From Agromyces mediolanus (GTDB taxonomy: Bacteria; Actinomycetota; Actinomycetes; Actinomycetales; Microbacteriaceae), in NCBI RefSeq assembly GCF_014648575.1, contig NZ_BMRJ01000005.1:127187-175957 (forward strand): a stretch of DNA of 48,771 nt, given 5' to 3'. The notes under the pieces are model-generated. The model was not told the origin of the DNA, did not search any database, and worked only from the letters and a program-made list of their open reading frames with translations. This document shows, in pieces, positions 35,301 through 43,833 of the stretch (position 1 is its first letter; each line of letters opens with the position of its first letter). Both the position numbers and the translations under genes were made by a program.

Positions 35301-35911
35301 AGGTCGTCCATGATGCGCTTCTCGATGCCGAGACCGTGGTCCATGACCTCGCAGAAGAAGTTCTCGCGGCCGAAGATGTCGCGGAACTCCGCGGCCGCCT
35401 TGACCGCTTCGTCGTACTGGCCGAGCCTGAGGCGCGTCTGCACCTCGCCGGAGGGGCAGCCCGTCGTGGCGATGAGGCCCTTCGAGTACGTCTGCAGCAG
35501 CTCGCGGTCCATGCGGGGCTTGAAGTAGTAGCCCTCGATCGAGGCCCGGCTCGAGAGCCGGAAGAGGTTGTGCATGCCCTCGGTGGTCTCGGAGAGCAGC
35601 GTCATGTGCGTGTACGCACCGGAGCCGGAGACGTCGTCGCCGCCGCCGTCGCCCCAGCGCACGCGGGTCTTGTCACGACGGTCGGTGCGCGGCGTGAGGT
35701 ACGCCTCGGTGCCGATGATCGGCTTGATGCCGGCGTCGGTCGCCTGCTTCCAGAAGTCGTAGGCGCCGAACACGTTGCCGTGGTCGGTGACCGCCACGGC
35801 GGGCATCTCGTGCCCCTGGGCGGCCTTGATGAGCTCCCCGATTCTCGCGGCGCCGTCGAGCATGGAGTACTCGGAATGGACGTGCAGATGAACGAAGGAA
35901 TCGGCGGCCAC
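32393..35911 (-). CDS. dnaE: DNA polymerase III alpha subunit (DnaE1 type)
   Basis: The protein has 1172 residues. The N-terminal PHP domain begins FVHLHVHSEYSMLDGAARI with an intact HxH pair. Actinobacterial DnaE1 often keeps PHP proofreading metal sites. The polymerase core carries the catalytic aspartates in MPDFDVDFDERRR (about residue 410), with YGEERVAQIVTYGTIKAKQAL after it. The beta-binding and OB-fold regions follow (GLVTSVQHRIAKSSGNQYGMIQVEDFSG). I chose GTG at 35911, preceded by AGGAG, rather than ATG at 35923, which has no ribosome site. A TAGACT -10 at 35960-35965 suggests a leader of about 40 bases. Confidence 0.96.
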   Translation of the reverse strand: MAADSFVHLHVHSEYSMLDGAARIGELIKAAQGHEMPAVAVTDHGNVFGAYDFWKQATDAGIKPIIGTEAYLTPRTDRRDKTRVRWGDGGGDDVSGSGAYTHMTLLSETTEGMHNLFRLSSRASIEGYYFKPRMDRELLQTYSKGLIATTGCPSGEVQTRLRLGQYDEAVKAAAEFRDIFGRENFFCEVMDHGLGIEKRIMDDLFRLAKDLGLPLVATNDLHYTHAHDAKSHAALLCVQSGSTLDDPNRFKFDADEFYLKTAAEMRHLFRDHPEACDNTLAIAERCDVQFNTNANYMPRFPVPQGENEESWFVKEVEKGLHLRYPNGIPADVRKQADYEVGVISQMGFPGYFLVVADFINWSKENGIRVGPGRGSGAGSMAAYAMKITDLDPLQHGLIFERFLNPDRVSMPDFDVDFDERRRGEVIKYVTEKYGEERVAQIVTYGTIKAKQALKDSGRVLGFPFSMGEKLTKAMPPAVMGKDIPLSGIVDKDHPRFKEAGDIRAIIETDPEARTVFDTALGLENLKRQWGVHAAGVIMSSDPLIDIIPIMKREQDGQIVTQFDYPACESLGLIKMDFLGLRNLTIIDDALDNIEANRGFRPVLEDLALDDQPAYDLLSRGDTLGVFQLDGGPMRSLLRLMKPDNFEDISAVIALYRPGPMGANSHTNYALRKNGLQEITPIHPELAEPLKDILDTSYGLIIYQEQVMAIAQRVAGFSLGQADILRRAMGKKKKSELDKQYAGFSQGMLDNGYSEGAIKMLWDILLPFSDYAFNKAHSAAYGVLSYWTAYLKAHYPAEYMAALLTSVGDARDKLALYLNECRRMGIKVLPPDVNESIGFFAAVGDDIRFGLGAVRNVGFNVVDAIRAARDEKGRFESFHDFLKKSPLQVANKRTVESLIKAGAFDSLGDTRRALIETHESAVDGAVATKRVEATGQAGFNFDELFDEGEGSEVASQVPPRPEWPKSTKLAFEREMLGLYVSDHPLAGLEVPLAKHASTSIADLTSSEHTQDGDTVVVAGLVTSVQHRIAKSSGNQYGMIQVEDFSGEITVMFMGKAYQEFAPGLQADSIAVVRGRVSMRDDGMNLHAFSVFTPDLGQGDETGPVMISLQDVRATTDTITALGEVLARHRGDTEVRLRLLKGGTARVFEVPHPVRVTADFYGELKSLLGPNCLS

Positions 35912-35959
35912 GGGGCTCCTCATCGGGTGGTGCTGCTGGTGGATCTGGGGTGTGCTGCG

Positions 35960-35965
35960 AGTCTA
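35960..35965 (-). promoter_or_regulatory. -10 element (TAGACT) of dnaE
   Basis: TAGACT on the minus strand lies about 48 bases upstream of the dnaE GTG, in the 87-base gap after rluD. Unlike the other -10s listed here, it leaves room for an ordinary ribosome-binding leader. Confidence 0.4.
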
Positions 35966-35998
35966 CGGCGACCCACCCACACCGTGGGCGGCGCCGGC

Positions 35999-36919
35999 TC
36001 AGTCGGCCCGCAGGATCTCGAGCGCGCGGGCGAGATCGGCCGGGTACTCGGACTCGTACGTCGTCCACTCCCCCGTGCCGGGGTGCGTGAAGGCGAGCTG
36101 CTTGGCATGCAGCCACTGGCGCTCGATCCCCAGCCGGGCCGAGATCGTCGGGTCGGCCCCGTACATCGCGTCGCCGACGCACGGGTGCCGCTGCGCGGCC
36201 ATGTGCACGCGGATCTGGTGCGTGCGCCCGGTCTCGAGGTGCACCTCGAGCAGCGAAGCGGAGGGGAAGGCCTCGAGCGTCTCGTAGTGGGTCACGGCGT
36301 GCTTGCCGTCGGCGACCACCGCGAACTTCCACTCGGAGCGCGGATGGCGCCCCACGGGCGCGTCGATCGTGCCGGCGAAGGGATCGGGATGCCCCTGCAC
36401 CACCGTGTGGTAGATCTTCTCGACCTCGCGGTCGTGGAAGGCGCGCTTCAGCGCCGTGTACGCCCGCTCGGACTTGGCGACCACCATGAGCCCGCTCGTG
36501 CCGGCGTCGAGGCGGTGGACCACGCCCTGCCGCTCCGGCGCGCCGGAGGTCGAGATGCGGAAGCCGGCCGCGGCGAGGGCGCCGACGACGGTGGGCCCGG
36601 TCCAGCCGAGCGAGGGATGCGCGGCGACGCCCGCGGGCTTGTCGACGACGACGAGCTCGTCGTCGTCGTGGATGATGCCGAGCTCGGGCACCGCGATCGG
36701 CTCGACCTCGAGCGTGCGCGGCGGCTCCCAGCTCACCTCGAGCCAGGCGCCGGCGCGCAGCCGGTCGGACTTGCCCGCCACGGCGCCGTCGAGGAGCACT
36801 CCGCCGGCCGAGGCGACCTCGGCCGCCTGGGTGCGCGAGAAGCCGAGCAGCTTCGCGAGCCCCTGATCGACGCGCGCGCCCTCGAGCCCGTCCGGGACGG
36901 GCAGGGAGCGGTGCTCCAT
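35999..36919 (-). CDS. RluD-family 23S rRNA pseudouridine synthase
   Basis: The protein has 306 residues. An S4-like RNA-binding domain (about 15-70) comes first. The catalytic domain contains HRLDAGTSG with the active Asp at D138, [13 protein letters not shown] and [13 protein letters not shown]. It should make pseudouridines in a helix of 23S rRNA, as RluD does for helix 69. The ATG overlaps the lspA stop by one base, and this lspA-rluD pairing is common in bacteria. Family is certain; the exact target position is inferred. Confidence 0.94.
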   Translation of the reverse strand: MEHRSLPVPDGLEGARVDQGLAKLLGFSRTQAAEVASAGGVLLDGAVAGKSDRLRAGAWLEVSWEPPRTLEVEPIAVPELGIIHDDDELVVVDKPAGVAAHPSLGWTGPTVVGALAAAGFRISTSGAPERQGVVHRLDAGTSGLMVVAKSERAYTALKRAFHDREVEKIYHTVVQGHPDPFAGTIDAPVGRHPRSEWKFAVVADGKHAVTHYETLEAFPSASLLEVHLETGRTHQIRVHMAAQRHPCVGDAMYGADPTISARLGIERQWLHAKQLAFTHPGTGEWTTYESEYPADLARALEILRAD

Positions 36920-37563
36920 CAGGACTCGCTCGGTCGAGGCGCGGAGAGGCTGGCGCGCGGGCCGGCCTCGGCCTCGCCGTCGGCGTCCGCGCTCGTCTGC
37001 GGCTCGGCCGCGACGGACTCGGACGCCTTCTCACCCTTGGGCTGACGCTCCTCGCGGGAGCCGTCGAGTCCGATGCCCCGGATCGTGAGGATCATGAACA
37101 GCGCCATGCTCGACACGATCGAGATGTCGGCGATGTTGTAGATCGCGGGGAGCATCCACGGCGTCGAGATGAAGTCGACGACGTGGCCGAGCCCGAAGCT
37201 CGGCTCCCGGAACAGCCGGTCGGTCAGGTTGCCGAGCACGCCGCCCAGCAGCAGTCCGAAGACCATGGCCCAGGCCACCGACTTGATGCGCCGGGCGAAC
37301 CAGATGATGAAGGTGATGACGCCGGCCGCGAGGATCGTGAAGATCCAGGTCATCCCGCTCGCGAGCGAGAACGCCGCACCCGGATTCCGCACGAACTGGA
37401 ACTCGAGCACCTGCCCGAGCACCTGAACCGTCTCGCCCTCGGTGAGGTTCGAGACGACCAGGTACTTGCTCAGCTGATCGAGGCCGTACGCCACCACTGC
37501 GGCGCCGGCGAGGACCAGGAGTGCGGTGGCGGTGCCGACCTTCGCGCTGCGCTCAGGCGCCAA
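36919..37563 (-). CDS. lspA: Lipoprotein signal peptidase II
   Basis: The protein has 214 residues. Four membrane helices lie within residues 10-165. The catalytic aspartate regions are visible as [22 protein letters not shown] and VVDFI...YNIADISI. The last 45 residues form a charged low-complexity tail (Glu, Ala, Ser-rich) beyond the usual family length. The only start that keeps the first helix is TTG at 37563, lying 11 bases inside divIVA. That gives coupled but weak initiation. It removes signal peptides from prolipoproteins such as the binding protein encoded at 24223-25152. Confidence 0.93.
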   Translation of the reverse strand: MAPERSAKVGTATALLVLAGAAVVAYGLDQLSKYLVVSNLTEGETVQVLGQVLEFQFVRNPGAAFSLASGMTWIFTILAAGVITFIIWFARRIKSVAWAMVFGLLLGGVLGNLTDRLFREPSFGLGHVVDFISTPWMLPAIYNIADISIVSSMALFMILTIRGIGLDGSREERQPKGEKASESVAAEPQTSADADGEAEAGPRASLSAPRPSES

Positions 37564-38239
37564 AGCCCTGGAAGGTGGGCGCAGACTGCTCGCCCTGCGC
37601 CGAGGCGCTCACGGGGGCCGAGAAGCCCTGGTTGCCCGAGACCTGCACCGGGGAGGCGGTGTCGAGGTCGCGCAGCTGACCCTCGATGTAGCTCTTCAGC
37701 TTCTGGCGGTACTCGCGCTCGAAGACGCGCAGCTCGTCGACGCGCTTCTCGAGCGCGACGCGCTCCTGGTCGAGGATGCCGATCTGCTGACGCTGCTTCG
37801 CCTCGGCCTCGGCGACGAGGCGGGCCGCGGTCGCGTGCCCCTCGGCGATGAGCGCGTCGCGCTTCTCGACGCCCTCGCGCACGTGCTCCTCGTGGAGGCG
37901 GCGGGCGAGCTGGAGGAGGTTCGTCGTCGAGGTCTGCTCGTCGAGCTCCGACTGGGGGGTCGGCTGCTGCGTCGGCACGGCGACGGTGGCCGGCTGCGCG
38001 GCGGGCTCGGTGAACGCGGCTGGCGCGGGTGCCGCGGGGGCCGGCGCGGCCGGCTGGTCGGACGAACGGGCCTCTGCGGCGGCGAGGCGCTGACGCAGCT
38101 CCTCGTTCTCCTGGTTCAGTCGGCGCAGCTCGACGACCACCTCATCGAGGAAGTCGTCGACCTCGTCCTGGTCGTAGCCCTCACGGAACTTCGTCGCCTG
38201 GAAGCGCTTGTTGACCACATCTTCCGGAGTTAGCGCCAT
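37553..38239 (-). CDS. divIVA: DivIVA/Wag31 polar growth scaffold
   Basis: The protein has 228 residues. The conserved membrane-curvature-binding N-terminus (ALTPEDVVNKRFQATKFREGYDQDEVDDFLDEVV) leads into a first coiled coil (to about 58). A Pro/Ala/Gln-rich linker follows (60-100), then a long second coiled coil (about 105-195) and a short flexible tail. In actinobacteria DivIVA marks cell poles and directs wall synthesis, and is essential in many. It has a dedicated upstream region of 124 bases with tandem short repeats and a good AGGGTGAG ribosome site. The lspA start lies inside its 3' end. Confidence 0.96.
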   Translation of the reverse strand: MALTPEDVVNKRFQATKFREGYDQDEVDDFLDEVVVELRRLNQENEELRQRLAAAEARSSDQPAAPAPAAPAPAAFTEPAAQPATVAVPTQQPTPQSELDEQTSTTNLLQLARRLHEEHVREGVEKRDALIAEGHATAARLVAEAEAKQRQQIGILDQERVALEKRVDELRVFEREYRQKLKSYIEGQLRDLDTASPVQVSGNQGFSAPVSASAQGEQSAPTFQGFGA

Positions 38240-38258
38240 GGCTGCTCACCCTCAAATC

Positions 38259-38284
38259 TGTCGAAACTATCGAACTGTCGGATC
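38259..38284. repeat. Three tandem 8-9-base repeats upstream of divIVA
   Basis: TGTCGAAAC, TATCGAAC and TGTCGGATC follow one another directly, 20-45 bases before the divIVA ATG. They lie where the promoter should be and could be a binding site array. Similarity is partial, so confidence is low. Confidence 0.35.
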
Positions 38285-38324
38285 ACGTTCAGGTTACGGT
38301 ATCACCCGGGTTCGGGCGACCGCA

Positions 38325-38343
38325 GGGCCGATCGTCTCGGCCC
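38325..38343 (-). terminator. Hairpin after the YggT gene
   Basis: GGGCCGA and TCGGCCC form a perfect 7-bp stem with a 5-base loop, 20 bases past the YggT stop. It would separate the ftsZ-sepF-yggT transcript from divIVA at least partly. Confidence 0.5.
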
Positions 38344-38363
38344 GCAATGCTCGCAGGAGATCG

Positions 38364-38681
38364 TCAGCCAGCGAGCGCGGTGACCTGCGAGAGCCAGGAG
38401 ACCACGGTCATCGCCACGATGACGACGAGCATGGCCAGGCTCCACGCGAGATCGAGCGCCACGGGACCGAGGCGCAACGGCGGGACGAGCCGCCGGAAGA
38501 ACTTGATGAGCGGATCGGTGATCGTGTACACGGCCTCGACCAGCACCAGCCAGCCGCCGCGCGGCCGCCAGCTGCGGTTGAAGGTGCGCACGAGATCGAG
38601 GACGAACCGCCCCCACATCACGAAGAAGTAGATGAGCAGCAGCGTCGAGAGGATGCTCCAGACGACGGAGAGGGCGCCCAC
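38364..38681 (-). CDS. YggT-family membrane protein
   Basis: The protein has 105 residues and two hydrophobic segments (about 3-25 and 80-103), with the family motif around VYTITDPLIKFFRRLVPPLRLGPVALDLAW. YggT proteins near sepF and divIVA are conserved in actinobacteria and many other bacteria, which suggests a link to division or cell-envelope shape. No defined activity is known. The GTG start is 6 bases after the sepF stop. Confidence 0.92.
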   Translation of the reverse strand: MGALSVVWSILSTLLLIYFFVMWGRFVLDLVRTFNRSWRPRGGWLVLVEAVYTITDPLIKFFRRLVPPLRLGPVALDLAWSLAMLVVIVAMTVVSWLSQVTALAG

Positions 38682-38687
38682 CGCCGG

Positions 38688-39176
38688 CTACGCGCGCGTG
38701 AAGAACGACGCATCCACGTCGTCGTCGGCCTCGCCGCTCTCGCCGGAGATCACGACGTGCGCCGGCGAGAGCAGGAACACCTTGCTCGTGACGCGCTCGA
38801 TCTTGCCGGAGAGGCCCTGCGAGAGGCCGCTCGCGAAGTCGATGAGACGCCGTGCGTCGTTGTCGGACATCTGCGACAGGTTGATGATCACCGGCACGCC
38901 CTCGCGGAAGGACTCGGCGATCACCTGGGCGTCGCGGTACTGGCGCGGGTGCACCGTGAGAATCTCGTTCATCTCCACCTGGGGGGCGACCGGCTGGACG
39001 TGCTGCTTGCGCAGCGGCGTCACCGGCGCCTGCTTCGGGGCGGCAGCCGCGACGGGCGCAGCCTGGGCGGGAGCAGCCTGGGCCGGCGCGGCGGCCTGCT
39101 GCTGGGGAGCCTCGGTCTCGAGCTCCTCGTCGGCGAGGCCGAGGTAGACCATGGTCTTCTTGAGCGGGTTCGACAT
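38688..39176 (-). CDS. sepF: Cell division protein SepF
   Basis: The protein has 162 residues. The N-terminal [18 protein letters not shown] is the membrane-binding amphipathic helix. A Gln/Ala/Pro linker (22-65) follows. The C-terminal FtsZ-binding domain (about 68-150) has [47 protein letters not shown] and the [15 protein letters not shown] dimer segment. In actinobacteria, which lack FtsA, SepF anchors FtsZ to the membrane. It has a GGAGGG ribosome site 6 bases before its ATG and lies 33 bases after yggS. Confidence 0.97.
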   Translation of the reverse strand: MSNPLKKTMVYLGLADEELETEAPQQQAAAPAQAAPAQAAPVAAAAPKQAPVTPLRKQHVQPVAPQVEMNEILTVHPRQYRDAQVIAESFREGVPVIINLSQMSDNDARRLIDFASGLSQGLSGKIERVTSKVFLLSPAHVVISGESGEADDDVDASFFTRA

Positions 39177-39209
39177 CGCTGCCCTCCGGTGTTCTTCGTC
39201 TCTTCGAGG

Positions 39210-39881
39210 TTAACCGCGGTCCGGGCGATTCCCCGTGATTGCGGTGCCGATGCGCAGGTGTGTCGCACCCTCGGCGATCGCATCGGCGTAGTCGTGCGAC
39301 ATCCCCATCGACAGCGCGCCGGCCTCGGGCGCGAGCCGCTGCACGCGCTCCGAGAGCTCACGCACCCTCGCGAAGGCCGGCCGCGCCGGCTCGTCCAGCG
39401 GTGCGACGGCCATGAGGCCGAGGAGCCGCAGCCCCGGCGTCGCGAGCACGTGCTCGACGAGCGGTTCGAGCTCGGCCGGAGCCACCCCGCCCCGGCCGGG
39501 GTCGTCGGTCAGGTTCAACTGCACGAAGCAGTCGACGCTCGTCTCCTCCGAGCGCAGCACGTCGACGAGGGCCGTCCGGTCGATCGAGTGGATCACCGAG
39601 GCGTAGGCCCGGACCTGCCTGGCCTTCTTGCTCTGCAGCTGCCCGACGAAGTGCCAGCGGAGCTCCGGCTCGGCGAGCTCGGCCGCCTTCGCCTGCGCCT
39701 CCTGGTGGCGGTTCTCCCCCACGTCGCGCACGCCGAGCTCGAAGAGCTCGCGCACGAGCGAGGCGGGGTGGAACTTCGTCACGACGATCGTCGTGAGCTC
39801 CTCGGGCGATCGACCGGCCGCGGTCGCGGCATCCGAGATGCCGGTGCGGACCGCGGCCAGCCGCTCGGCGAGCTCGCTCAC
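39210..39881 (-). CDS. YggS/PLPBP-family pyridoxal phosphate homeostasis protein
   Basis: The protein has 223 residues with a single-domain alanine-racemase-like barrel. The cofactor lysine is K36 in [38 protein letters not shown] and [23 protein letters not shown] are the family's phosphate- and PLP-binding stretches. These proteins keep free PLP levels balanced and have no known enzyme reaction. The GTG overlaps the ftsZ stop by 4 bases. The ftsZ-yggS-sepF order is conserved in Gram-positive bacteria. Confidence 0.96.
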   Translation of the reverse strand: MSELAERLAAVRTGISDAATAAGRSPEELTTIVVTKFHPASLVRELFELGVRDVGENRHQEAQAKAAELAEPELRWHFVGQLQSKKARQVRAYASVIHSIDRTALVDVLRSEETSVDCFVQLNLTDDPGRGGVAPAELEPLVEHVLATPGLRLLGLMAVAPLDEPARPAFARVRELSERVQRLAPEAGALSMGMSHDYADAIAEGATHLRIGTAITGNRPDRG

Positions 39882-41083
39882 TTCAGGAAGTCGGGGATGT
39901 CGAGGTCGTCGCCGTCGTCGTCGAAGGCCGGGTCGGAGACGATCTGGTCCGCGGTGCTCGCGGTCGTCTCGGCCGAGCCCCAGCTGGCCGTCTCGACGAG
40001 TTCGTCGATGTCGATCTCGGCGATCGGGTCGCCGGGCTCACCGGACCCGAGCACCCCCGCCGCGCCGACGGCCGCACCGACCGCGGCGGGGACGGCGGCC
40101 TGCTGGCGCGCCTCGACCGCCTGCTTCGGCTGCGGCTCGCCGCCGTCGAAGCCCGCTGCGATGACGGTCACGCGCACCTCGTCGCCGAGGGTGTCGTCGA
40201 TGACCGCGCCGAAGATGATGTTCGCCTCGGGGTGGACGGCCTCCTGCACGAGGCGCGCCGCGTCGTTGATCTCGAAGATGCCGAGGTTTGACCCGCCCTG
40301 GATCGAGAGCAGCACGCCGTGCGCGCCGTCGATGGATGCCTCGAGCAGCGGGCTGGCGACGGCGAGCTCGGCGGCTTTGATCGCCCGGTCGGCCCCTCTC
40401 GAGGAGCCGATCCCCATGAGCGCGGAGCCCGCGCCCTGCATGACGCTCTTCACGTCGGCGAAGTCGAGGTTGATGAGACCAGGGGTCGTGATGAGGTCGG
40501 TGATGCCCTGGACACCGGCGAGGAGCACCTGGTCCGCGGTCGAGAACGCCTCGAGCATCGAGATGCCGCGGTCGCTGATCTCCAGCAGCCGGTCGTTCGG
40601 CACCACGATGAGGGTGTCGACCTCTTCCTTCAGGCGCGCGACGCCCTGCTCGGCCTGGGTCTGGCGACGCTTGCCCTCGAAGCTGAACGGCTTCGTGACG
40701 ACACCGATGGTGAGCGCGCCGATCGACTTCGCGATCCGCGCGACGACCGGGGCGCCGCCGGTGCCGGTGCCGCCGCCCTCGCCGGCGGTGACGAAGACCA
40801 TGTCGGCGCCGGCCAGCGCCTCCTCGATCTCCTCGGCGTGGTCCTCGGCGGCACGTCGACCGACCTCGGGGTCGGCGCCGGCGCCGAGCCCGCGGGTGAG
40901 GTCGCGGCCGACGTCGAGCTTGACGTCGGCGTCACTCAGCAGCAGCGCCTGCGCATCGGTGTTGATGGCGATGAACTCGACGCCGCGCAGGCCCAGCTCG
41001 ATCATGCGGTTGACGGCGTTCACGCCGCCGCCGCCGATGCCGACGACCTTGATGACGGCGAGGTAGTTCTGGTTTGTCGACAT
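39878..41083 (-). CDS. ftsZ: Tubulin-like division GTPase FtsZ
   Basis: The protein has 401 residues. The tubulin signature [10 protein letters not shown] is intact, as are [17 protein letters not shown] at the start and the T7 loop/synergy region around [11 protein letters not shown]. After the GTPase and C-terminal subdomains comes a variable acidic linker. The end ([13 protein letters not shown]) matches the SepF/FtsW-binding tail consensus. It forms the Z-ring. The ATG at 41083 has GGGAAGG upstream; the frame is open 63 bases further but without family sequence. It has its own upstream region with hairpins and an AACCTT inverted repeat and overlaps yggS. Confidence 0.98.
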   Translation of the reverse strand: MSTNQNYLAVIKVVGIGGGGVNAVNRMIELGLRGVEFIAINTDAQALLLSDADVKLDVGRDLTRGLGAGADPEVGRRAAEDHAEEIEEALAGADMVFVTAGEGGGTGTGGAPVVARIAKSIGALTIGVVTKPFSFEGKRRQTQAEQGVARLKEEVDTLIVVPNDRLLEISDRGISMLEAFSTADQVLLAGVQGITDLITTPGLINLDFADVKSVMQGAGSALMGIGSSRGADRAIKAAELAVASPLLEASIDGAHGVLLSIQGGSNLGIFEINDAARLVQEAVHPEANIIFGAVIDDTLGDEVRVTVIAAGFDGGEPQPKQAVEARQQAAVPAAVGAAVGAAGVLGSGEPGDPIAEIDIDELVETASWGSAETTASTADQIVSDPAFDDDGDDLDIPDFLK

Positions 41084-41100
41084 GTTCGGCCTTCCCTGGG

Positions 41101-41125
41101 AACCTTGAACCTCTAGTCGAAGGTT
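41101..41125. promoter_or_regulatory. AACCTT-N13-AAGGTT inverted repeat upstream of ftsZ
   Basis: The 6-bp arms at 41101-41106 and 41120-41125 lie 18-42 bases before the ftsZ ATG in an AT-richer stretch. It may be a leader hairpin or a protein site close to the ribosome site. Confidence 0.45.
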
Positions 41126-41167
41126 AAAGTTTTGCTGAGTATGCAATTCCTGAGAACGACGGTAGGT

Positions 41168-41184
41168 CCCAGGTGCCGCCTGGG
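41168..41184 (-). terminator. Stem-loop 3 of the ftsQ-ftsZ gap
   Basis: CCCAGG and CCTGGG form a perfect 6-bp stem with a 5-base loop. It is the last of three tandem hairpins after ftsQ and the closest to ftsZ. Confidence 0.4.
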
Positions 41185-41190
41185 CGACGA

Positions 41191-41207
41191 CGACACTCCG
41201 CGTGTCG
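41191..41207 (-). terminator. Stem-loop 2 of the ftsQ-ftsZ gap
   Basis: CGACAC and GTGTCG form a perfect 6-bp stem with a 5-base loop, midway between stem-loops 1 and 3. Confidence 0.4.
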
Positions 41208-41221
41208 CGAACGGATCGCCC

Positions 41222-41245
41222 GATTCGGCCTCTGAGCGCCGAATC
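41222..41245 (-). terminator. Stem-loop 1, directly after ftsQ
   Basis: GATTCGGC and GCCGAATC form a perfect 8-bp stem with an 8-base loop, beginning 19 bases after the ftsQ stop. It is the strongest of the three and the best candidate terminator between murC-ftsQ and ftsZ. Confidence 0.55.
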
Positions 41246-41264
41246 CGCCCCCTCGGGGACCGGA

Positions 41265-42329
41265 TCAGCCGGTGACCGGGCTCGTCGGCGCCGAGACGTC
41301 GTACTGGCCGACCGAATCCGGCGGGGCGTTCTTCATGAGCCCGGCGAGCACGACCGCCTTCAGGGCGGAGTCCTCGGCGCTCCCCCACACCACCGCGGCG
41401 CCGCTCGAGAGCTCGAGCCGCACGTCGTCCGCCGTCTCGGCGGTCACGCGCACGAGCTGGCTCCTGACGTCGTCGGGCAGCGCGCGCACGACGCCGGCCG
41501 CCGCGCGGAACCCAGGCCCGTTCATCGCCCCGGCCTCGATCAACGGCTGGCCCTCCGGGCGCTCGGCCGGCCGGTCGATGACGACCCCGGCGGCGTCGAC
41601 GAGCTCGAGCCCGTCGTCGCCCTGCACGACCCCCACCGGCGTGCGCTCGGTGATGCGGACGATGAGGGTACCGGGCGGCACCAACTCGGTCGAGTACGTC
41701 TCGATGAGGGGGAAGGCGCGGAGCGCCGTGTTCACGTCGCCGGAGCCGATGAGCGGGAGCGGCGTGCCCAGTTCGCCGTCGAACGCCGCCTGGATCTGCT
41801 CCGGCGGGATGCGCGAGGCGCCCTCGACGCGCACCTCGCGCAGCGCCATGGCCGGCGAGTACGCGATGGCGAGCACTCCGCCGACGAACAGCGCCGCAGC
41901 CCCGAGGCCGATCAGCCACGCCCGTCGGCGACGACGGGTGTGCGCCGTGAACCGGCGGACCTCGCGGCGCTCGTAGCGGCGCCTCGCGCGCTCGGCCGCG
42001 GCCAGCGCCTTCCGCGCCGCCCGGGCCTCCGCAGCGGCCGAGGCGGCGGGCGACGGACGGTCGCGCGCGGGTGCCGCCCGGCCGCCGTCGTCGCGCTCCA
42101 CGGGCTCGCCGCCCGGGGCGACGAGCGGCGCGGTGCCGAGCGGGACCGTCGCGTTCGGGTCGTCGCCGATGACGGGCACCGGTGCGGTGACGGCATCGGG
42201 CTCGACGGGCCCCGCCGTCCCGCCCCGGCGGAGCGGGACCGCCGCGGGCGCCTCCGGCTCGCTCGGGAGCGGACGCGCGCGGCCGGGCCGCGAGGTGCGC
42301 GGCCCGTCGAATCCCTGCGGCCGCTTCAC
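41265..42329 (-). CDS. ftsQ: Divisome protein FtsQ/DivIB with POTRA domain
   Basis: The protein has 354 residues. A long cytoplasmic head (1-136) is Pro/Ala-rich at first and strongly Arg-rich at the end ([14 protein letters not shown]...TRRRRRAW). One membrane helix (about 137-157) follows. The extracellular POTRA domain starts at [17 protein letters not shown] (about 163-232) and a beta domain at the C-terminus includes AGVVIDRP and QLVRVTAE. FtsQ links FtsB/FtsL to early division proteins and regulates FtsW/FtsI. The ATG lies 13 bases after the murC stop. The head is much longer than in E. coli FtsQ, which is usual in actinobacteria. Confidence 0.94.
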   Translation of the reverse strand: MKRPQGFDGPRTSRPGRARPLPSEPEAPAAVPLRRGGTAGPVEPDAVTAPVPVIGDDPNATVPLGTAPLVAPGGEPVERDDGGRAAPARDRPSPAASAAAEARAARKALAAAERARRRYERREVRRFTAHTRRRRRAWLIGLGAAALFVGGVLAIAYSPAMALREVRVEGASRIPPEQIQAAFDGELGTPLPLIGSGDVNTALRAFPLIETYSTELVPPGTLIVRITERTPVGVVQGDDGLELVDAAGVVIDRPAERPEGQPLIEAGAMNGPGFRAAAGVVRALPDDVRSQLVRVTAETADDVRLELSSGAAVVWGSAEDSALKAVVLAGLMKNAPPDSVGQYDVSAPTSPVTG

Positions 42330-42342
42330 GCGGGCCCCGGGC

Positions 42343-43806
42343 TCACCCGCGCTCCCGCTCGAGCGAGGCGAGCAGCTGCGGCACGATGCGGTAGACGTCG
42401 CCGCAGCCGAGGGTGATCACGAAGTCGCCGTCGCGCGCGATGTGCGCGGTGTGGTCGGCCGCCTCCTGCCAGTCGGCGATGAACGCCACCCGCCCGGCGT
42501 CGTCGAAGCGCTCGCTCACGAGCGCCCCGGTCACGCCGGGGACCGGGTCCTCCCTGGCGCCGTAGACGTCGAGCACGACGGTCTCGTCGGCGTACTGCTC
42601 GAGGACTTCGGCGAACTCCTTCGCGAACGCCTGCGTGCGGCTGTAGGTGTGCGGCTGGTGCACGGCGATGATCCGCCCCTCGCCCACGACCGTCCGGGCG
42701 GCCGCGAGGGCCGCGGCGACCTCGGTCGGGTGGTGCGCGTAGTCGTCGTAGACGCTCACGCCGCCGACGGTGCCGTGCAGCTCGAAGCGGCGGCCGGTGC
42801 CGGCGAAGCCGGCGATGCCGTCGAGCGCGAGCTGCGGGTCGAAGCCGAGGCCCACCAGCACGGCGAAGGCGCCCGCGGCGTTGATCGCGTTGTGCCGGCC
42901 CGGCACGCGCAGCCTCGCCCGGTAGTCGGCGCCCCGGTAGCTCAGCGCGAAGGCGACCGGTCCGTCGGTCTCGATCGAGTGCACGCGCACCGTCGCGCCC
43001 TCCGCCTCGCCGAAGCTCACGATGCTCGCGTGCGAGAGCCGCTCGGTGACGCGCAGCGCCCCGGCGTCGTCCGAGGAGATCACGACGAGCTCACGGGCCC
43101 GGTCGGCGAAGTCGACGAAGGCCTGCTCGAAGGCCGCTCGCGAACCGTAGTGGTCGAGGTGGTCGGGGTCGACGTTCGTGATGAGCGCGACCGAGGTGTC
43201 GTAGAGCAGGAAGGAGCCGTCGGACTCGTCGGCCTCGACGACGAAGAGTTCGCCGTCGCCGGCGGCCGCACTCACGCCGAGCCCCTCGATGACCCCGCCG
43301 TTCACGAAGTTCGGCCGGGCGCCGAGCGCGAGCAGGCCGGTCACGATCATGCCGGTCGAGGTCGTCTTGCCGTGCGCGCCCGCGACCGAGACGAGCCGGC
43401 GGCCGCCGATGAGCGCCGCGAGCGCCTGCGAGCGGTGCAGGACCGGCACCCCGCGCTCGAGCGCGAGCTGGTACTCGGGGTTGTCCTGCCAGAGCGCACC
43501 GGTGACGACGACGGTGTCGACGTCGTCGGGGAGGTTCGCCGCATCGTGCCCGATGGCGATCTCCGCGCCGAGTTCGCGCAGCGCCTGCACGTTGGCGGAG
43601 TCCCGCACATCGGACCCCGTCACGCGGTGCCCGTCGCCGAGCACGAGTCGCGCGATGCCGCTCATTCCGGATCCGCCGATGCCGACGAAGTGCACGTTGC
43701 CGAGCTCGGCGGGGATCTCGGTGGAGGGGTCGGGCTTGATCGTCACGTCGGGTGGCTCTTCCTCGCTGGTCGGTGTCTGCTCGGGAGCGCGATGCTCCCC
43801 TTCCAC
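42343..43806 (-). CDS. murC: UDP-N-acetylmuramate-L-alanine ligase
   Basis: The protein has 487 residues. The Rossmann motif [16 protein letters not shown] (about 37-52) is followed by the ATP loop [12 protein letters not shown] and the Mur ligase central motifs [12 protein letters not shown] and [12 protein letters not shown]. The C-terminal domain has [15 protein letters not shown]. It adds L-Ala to UDP-MurNAc in the cytoplasm. The GTG at 43806 has GGAAGG 8 bases before it; a second GTG at 43746 would remove 20 poorly conserved residues and is the alternative. It lies 27 bases after murG. Confidence 0.96.
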   Translation of the reverse strand: MEGEHRAPEQTPTSEEEPPDVTIKPDPSTEIPAELGNVHFVGIGGSGMSGIARLVLGDGHRVTGSDVRDSANVQALRELGAEIAIGHDAANLPDDVDTVVVTGALWQDNPEYQLALERGVPVLHRSQALAALIGGRRLVSVAGAHGKTTSTGMIVTGLLALGARPNFVNGGVIEGLGVSAAAGDGELFVVEADESDGSFLLYDTSVALITNVDPDHLDHYGSRAAFEQAFVDFADRARELVVISSDDAGALRVTERLSHASIVSFGEAEGATVRVHSIETDGPVAFALSYRGADYRARLRVPGRHNAINAAGAFAVLVGLGFDPQLALDGIAGFAGTGRRFELHGTVGGVSVYDDYAHHPTEVAAALAAARTVVGEGRIIAVHQPHTYSRTQAFAKEFAEVLEQYADETVVLDVYGAREDPVPGVTGALVSERFDDAGRVAFIADWQEAADHTAHIARDGDFVITLGCGDVYRIVPQLLASLERERG

Positions 43807-43833
43807 GTTACGCGCCTTCCGGCGCAGCGCGGC

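Noticed and set aside
35912..35923. dnaE start at ATG 35923
   Set aside because: It has no ribosome site, whereas GTG 35911 has AGGAG at good spacing and gives the usual short N-terminus before FVHLHVHSEYS.
35976..35988. Terminator after rluD (CCCAC-ACC-GTGGG)
   Set aside because: The stem is only 5 bp with a 3-base loop, too weak to report as a feature.
32462..37045. A 1527-codon open frame on the plus strand opposite dnaE and rluD
   Set aside because: It is low-complexity Arg/Glu/Val-rich and lies antisense to genes with clear motifs; such frames are expected in very GC-rich DNA. The same applies to 2328-4289, 8518-12240, 10554-14759, 14638-18312, 19356-21977 and 42133-46047.
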